NCBI GenBank assembly: GCA_910587025.1
Contig: CAJUKR010000059.1
Location: 1-6,392, forward strand
Direction of reading: 5' to 3'
Origin: an uncultured Christensenellaceae bacterium
GTDB lineage: Bacteria; Bacillota; Clostridia; Christensenellales; Pumilibacteraceae
Length of the DNA stretch: 6,392 nt
Below are positions 3,870 to 6,392 of this stretch, one piece after another. The notes beneath the pieces are model-generated. The model was given only the letters and a program-made list of their open reading frames with translations, had not been told where the DNA came from and searched no databases. Position 1 is the first letter of the stretch. Every line of letters begins with the position of its first letter. Position numbers and translations under genes: made by a program.

Positions 3870-6392
3870 TTATTTCTTTTTACTTGTCGAGCCTTTCGAC
3901 CGCGACGATTGCGATGTTCCCGACTTTTTCTTCGCCGACGAACCCGCAGACTTTTTCGCTCCGGACTTACCCGACTTGGAAGTTTTGGATCCCGTGCTTC
4001 TTCTCGCTATCGGCTTTTCGGGCTTATTGTATTCCGAAAGATCGATCTGAGGTATGGATACGCTGTCCATTATGCCCGCGATCTGCGAAAGCTCCGCTTT
4101 AAGTCTTCCGATCGACGATTCGAGATCGGCGTCGGCATCGTTATCCGCGCCCTGCATAACGCCGAGCGTGTATTTTATATTCGCTATATCGTGCTGCATT
4201 TCGCGACGTGCGGTGTCGTTGCTTTCGATCGTGCCTTTCTCGAGCTTGTCGGTGAGTTCTTCCACGCGGGCGGAACGTTCCTCCTGCTTCTCGAGTTTAG
4301 CCATCATCTTGTTCATAAGATCGAACATCGCCGCCTGTGTCTCTTTCTGATCGGCAATCGTCTTTTTGAGCAATCCGATTTCAGTCGACTCCGCCTGCTT
4401 CTTATACTCTTCCGCGGCGTCGCGAGCTTCGCTCATGAGCGCCTTTACTTCATCGAGCTTGGACGTAATCGCGGTAGTATCTACCGTTATGCCGTCCGTA
4501 CCGATCGAAAGTAAAGAAGCCAGTTCGTCGCGCACAGCGCCGAGCTCGTCCACTATAATATTGTTATAGCTTTCATAAGACTGCTGTTCTCCGTCGGAAA
4601 CGGTCGCCATATTGATCGCGAAAATCTGATCGCGCAACGTACGTATCTCCGCCATGACGCTAGCGGGCGCGGGCTGTTCCATGGGTGCGGCGCTCTTTTC
4701 CAGTCTTTCCTTCAGAAGCTGGAATTCTTCGCGCAACGCAAGGATTTCGCTCATCACGCTGTAATCGGGATCCTCGCGCATCTGACGGACGTTTTCGTAT
4801 ATTCCCGTCAGCATGGCTTCCGTCTTTCCGTCATCCTCGTCAATATATTCGGGGACTTCGATATGAGTAACGGGCGCAGGCACGGATGCTTCGATCTTAA
4901 GATCGGTGATCTCACTGCGAAGCGCGGCAAGCTCATCGCGTAACAAAGCGATATCGGCTCCCGAAACCGCAGGCTCGCGAGATTCGGACGTTTCCTGCGT
5001 CTCCGTAGGCAATGTCAGCGTAAGTTCGGTTATCTGTTCGCGAAGCAACGTAAGTTCTTCACGCATTGCCGCAATGTCGGCATTTGGAATTTCGACTTCG
5101 CGTACGGGCGCAGCTTCGCCGATTTCGGCAGAAGTCAGCGTAAGTTCGCTTATCTGTCCGCGGAGCAACGCGAGTTCGTCGCGTATTGCGGTAATATCGG
5201 CATCGGAAATTCCTCTTTCGAACGCGGGCGAAACGTCACGCACTTCGGCGGGCACGGCGAGCGTAAGCCCGGAAATCTGCTCGCGAAGCGCGGCAAGTTC
5301 CTCACGCATCGAAGCGATATCCTCGCCCGAAATTCCGGAGTCGCGCGCCGATTCTTCATGCGCGACAATCACTGGCGCGGGCGCGGGCTGTTCCGCGATC
5401 ATATCGCGAAGCGAAGCAATCTCGCCGAGCACGGCGGACATATCGACCGAAGGTTCTTTCTCGCCGTCGGATCCCGAAATATCTTCGGGAACGAAAGCGT
5501 CTTCGTTTGCGTTTACGGTAAGAGTGACCTGAATATCGGCAAGCTGTTTGGATATGTCGTCGAGGATCACGCCGTAATCATGCGCATCGGAAGCGCCGGC
5601 TACCGCGCCGACGGCGGAAACGTTACCTATAGCGGCAAGCAATTCGTCGCGCACGGCATAAATTTTTTCATTGTCGGCTTCGTCATGCTCGGATGACATA
5701 AGCTCTTTTATTTCAGCAAGTATTTCGCCGCGTAAATCGAGTAACTTCTCCTCAATAACCGAAACGGTATTTGCGTCGACAACGTCGGTATCCGCGTCTT
5801 CTGCGACAACGACAGATTCGATCTCCTCGCTGACGGTATGAGAAGCAAGCTCTCTTATTTCCGCAAGAATATCATTACGAAGTTCGGAAAGTTTATCGTC
5901 GAGTATATCCGCCGAAACATTCCCGACAACGTCAGCATCCGAGTTTTCCGTTTCCGTATGGATTTCCGCGGATTCCGCGACCTCGTTCGATTTAACGATT
6001 TCTCCGAGCAATTCATCGCGTAAAACGGCAAGTTTCTCGTCGAGAACGTTTACGGTCAAAATATCTTCGGCTTCGACGGATTCGGTATTCGCGGTATCGA
6101 TCTCGGCTTCTACCGCCTCGGTGCGCTCGGAAAGTTTGGCGAATTCGGTAAGCAGTTCGTCGCGAAGAGTGACAAGTCTTTCGTCGATAGCCGCCAACAT
6201 CGCGTTTTCTTTATCTTCGTCGGTTGCCGCGTCCCGCTCGGTCGCTTCGTCTGCGACTTCCTCTTTCTCGATCGCAAGCTCGCGTATCTCCGCGATTATC
6301 TCGTCGCGCACAGCCGCGAGTTTTCCGTCCAGCGCCGCTTCGGTCACGCCGTCTTCGACTTCTTCCGTGACCTCGGTATTGACGATCTCCGT
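3870..6392 (-). CDS. Acidic tandem-helix repeat protein with coiled coil and Lys/Ser-rich basic tail (5' end cut by window edge)
   Basis: I do not recognise this protein. The frame is open from the right edge for 840 residues to TAA at 3870. GTG at 6347 is merely an internal valine, since the 15 codons before it are open and no ribosome site precedes it. Numbering from the first codon in the window: five copies of an amphipathic helix like LDEKLAVLRDELLGEI start at 21, 69, 117, 164 and 213, with acidic, presumably disordered linkers. Degenerate copies fill 240-330. Four copies of a second core, like ISGEDIASMREELAALREQI, start at 354, 395, 435 and 476. Related I..LRDEL helices recur to about 630. 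A longer coiled coil spans about 655-750. The last 48 residues (793-840) contain 16 Lys/Arg, 15 Ser and no Asp/Glu. No membrane helix or sorting signal is visible, so a cytoplasmic scaffold whose tail contacts nucleic acid or another polyanion is plausible but inferred. It is certainly translated-type sequence: the repeat pattern is conserved at protein level while codons vary. Confidence 0.8.
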   Translation of the reverse strand, partial: TEIVNTEVTEEVEDGVTEAALDGKLAAVRDEIIAEIRELAIEKEEVADEATERDAATDEDKENAMLAAIDERLVTLRDELLTEFAKLSERTEAVEAEIDTANTESVEAEDILTVNVLDEKLAVLRDELLGEIVKSNEVAESAEIHTETENSDADVVGNVSADILDDKLSELRNDILAEIRELASHTVSEEIESVVVAEDADTDVVDANTVSVIEEKLLDLRGEILAEIKELMSSEHDEADNEKIYAVRDELLAAIGNVSAVGAVAGASDAHDYGVILDDISKQLADIQVTLTVNANEDAFVPEDISGSDGEKEPSVDMSAVLGEIASLRDMIAEQPAPAPVIVAHEESARDSGISGEDIASMREELAALREQISGLTLAVPAEVRDVSPAFERGISDADITAIRDELALLRGQISELTLTSAEIGEAAPVREVEIPNADIAAMREELTLLREQITELTLTLPTETQETSESREPAVSGADIALLRDELAALRSEITDLKIEASVPAPVTHIEVPEYIDEDDGKTEAMLTGIYENVRQMREDPDYSVMSEILALREEFQLLKERLEKSAAPMEQPAPASVMAEIRTLRDQIFAINMATVSDGEQQSYESYNNIIVDELGAVRDELASLLSIGTDGITVDTTAITSKLDEVKALMSEARDAAEEYKKQAESTEIGLLKKTIADQKETQAAMFDLMNKMMAKLEKQEERSARVEELTDKLEKGTIESNDTARREMQHDIANIKYTLGVMQGADNDADADLESSIGRLKAELSQIAGIMDSVSIPQIDLSEYNKPEKPIARRSTGSKTSKSGKSGAKKSAGSSAKKKSGTSQSSRSKGSTSKKK
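3873..4016 (-). other. Lys/Ser/Gly-rich basic C-terminal tail
   Basis: Encodes the final 48 residues of the repeat protein: 13 Lys, 3 Arg, 15 Ser and 4 Thr, with no acidic residue, built from short KSG, AKK and SSAKKK units. The composition resembles histone-H1-like bacterial tails that bind DNA or RNA, and contrasts sharply with the acidic body of the same protein. Function is inferred from composition only. Confidence 0.75.
4663..5394 (-). repeat. Two identical 18-base Pro-Ala hinge repeats bracketing the type B array
   Basis: The same 18 bases, GCGGGCGCGGGCTGTTCC on the plus strand, occur at 4663-4680 and 5377-5394. Both encode EQPAPA in the frame of the repeat protein (residues 334-339 and 572-577 of the visible part). 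One lies just before and one after the type B array with its following linker, suggesting flexible hinges that mark module borders. Confidence 0.7.
4893..5333 (-). repeat. Type B helix repeat array, four copies, 40-41-residue period
   Basis: In-frame coding repeats with cores at 5333-5259, 5210-5136, 5090-5016 and 4967-4893, spaced 123, 120 and 123 bases apart. The protein consensus is (I/V)S.ADI..(M/I)R(D/E)EL..LR.QI.(E/G)LTL, joined by Pro/Glu/Ser-rich linkers that differ between copies. The copies at 5134-5189 and 5014-5069 match at 48 of 56 bases by my count, so they look like a relatively recent duplication. Confidence 0.85.
5697..6332 (-). repeat. Type A helix repeat array, five copies, about 48-residue period
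   Basis: In-frame coding repeats with 20-residue cores at 6332-6273, 6188-6129, 6044-5985, 5903-5844 and 5756-5697, spaced 144, 144, 141 and 147 bases apart. The protein consensus is (L/I)(D/E)(E/D)KL..LRDE(L/I)L.EI.EL. Linkers are Asp/Glu-rich and poorly conserved. The array may continue beyond the right edge. A half copy (KIYAVRDELLAAI) follows the fifth core at a shorter distance. Confidence 0.85.

Noticed and set aside
4906..5532. Plus-strand frame encoding a Ser-rich repetitive 208-residue product
   Set aside because: Its repetitiveness simply mirrors the type B repeats on the minus strand; it has no ribosome site or independent support.
4893..6332. Regularly spaced repeats as a CRISPR array
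   Set aside because: The repeats are in-frame, degenerate at DNA level, conserved at protein level and 120-147 bases apart, so they are coding helix repeats.
6345..6347. GTG as the start of the repeat protein
   Set aside because: The frame is open to the window edge, the 15 preceding codons encode the same kind of acidic linker, and no ribosome site lies upstream. The true start is outside the window.

Overview
The window looks like chromosomal DNA from a Firmicutes (Clostridia-like) bacterium of roughly balanced base composition. The grounds are a murA / DivIB(FtsQ) / FtsA-like gene order, GGAGG-type ribosome sites, sigma-A-type promoters and a FtsA variant of the kind I associate with Clostridia. 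The exact lineage cannot be read from the sequence. Every gene I can support is on the minus strand, so transcription runs from the right edge to the left edge. I see no RNA gene, insertion sequence, CRISPR array or phage gene.

Layout in transcription order. (1) 6392-3870: the 3' 840 codons of a long open frame whose start lies beyond the right edge. The product is an acidic protein with two different tandem families of short amphipathic helices (about 48-residue and about 41-residue periods), then a longer coiled coil, then a Lys/Ser-rich tail with no acidic residue. I do not recognise it; it is the most novel object here. (2) 3839-3797: a strong intrinsic terminator that closes this unit. 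(3) 3667-3152: a six-helix MntP/YtaF-type membrane protein, followed after 16 bases by (4) murA (3135-1864), the first committed enzyme of peptidoglycan precursor synthesis, with all key residues intact. (5) 1837-992: a DivIB/FtsQ-like divisome protein that starts with GTG, has no visible Shine-Dalgarno and sits directly behind an extended -10 box. (6) 892 to the left edge: an FtsA-like actin-family division ATPase, incomplete at its C-terminus, preceded by a full-consensus sigma-A promoter (TTGACA, 17 bases, TATAAT) and a 12-base perfect palindrome in the leader.

Functionally the left two thirds is a cell-wall synthesis and division cluster: MurA feeds precursor synthesis, DivIB/FtsQ is a membrane-anchored periplasmic-side divisome component, and FtsA links the FtsZ ring to the membrane. 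ftsZ would be expected just beyond the left edge, but it is not seen. The cluster appears divided into separately promoted pieces, because both division genes have their own promoter signals. The repeat protein is isolated from the cluster by the terminator, so its neighbourhood gives only weak evidence that it is involved in division.
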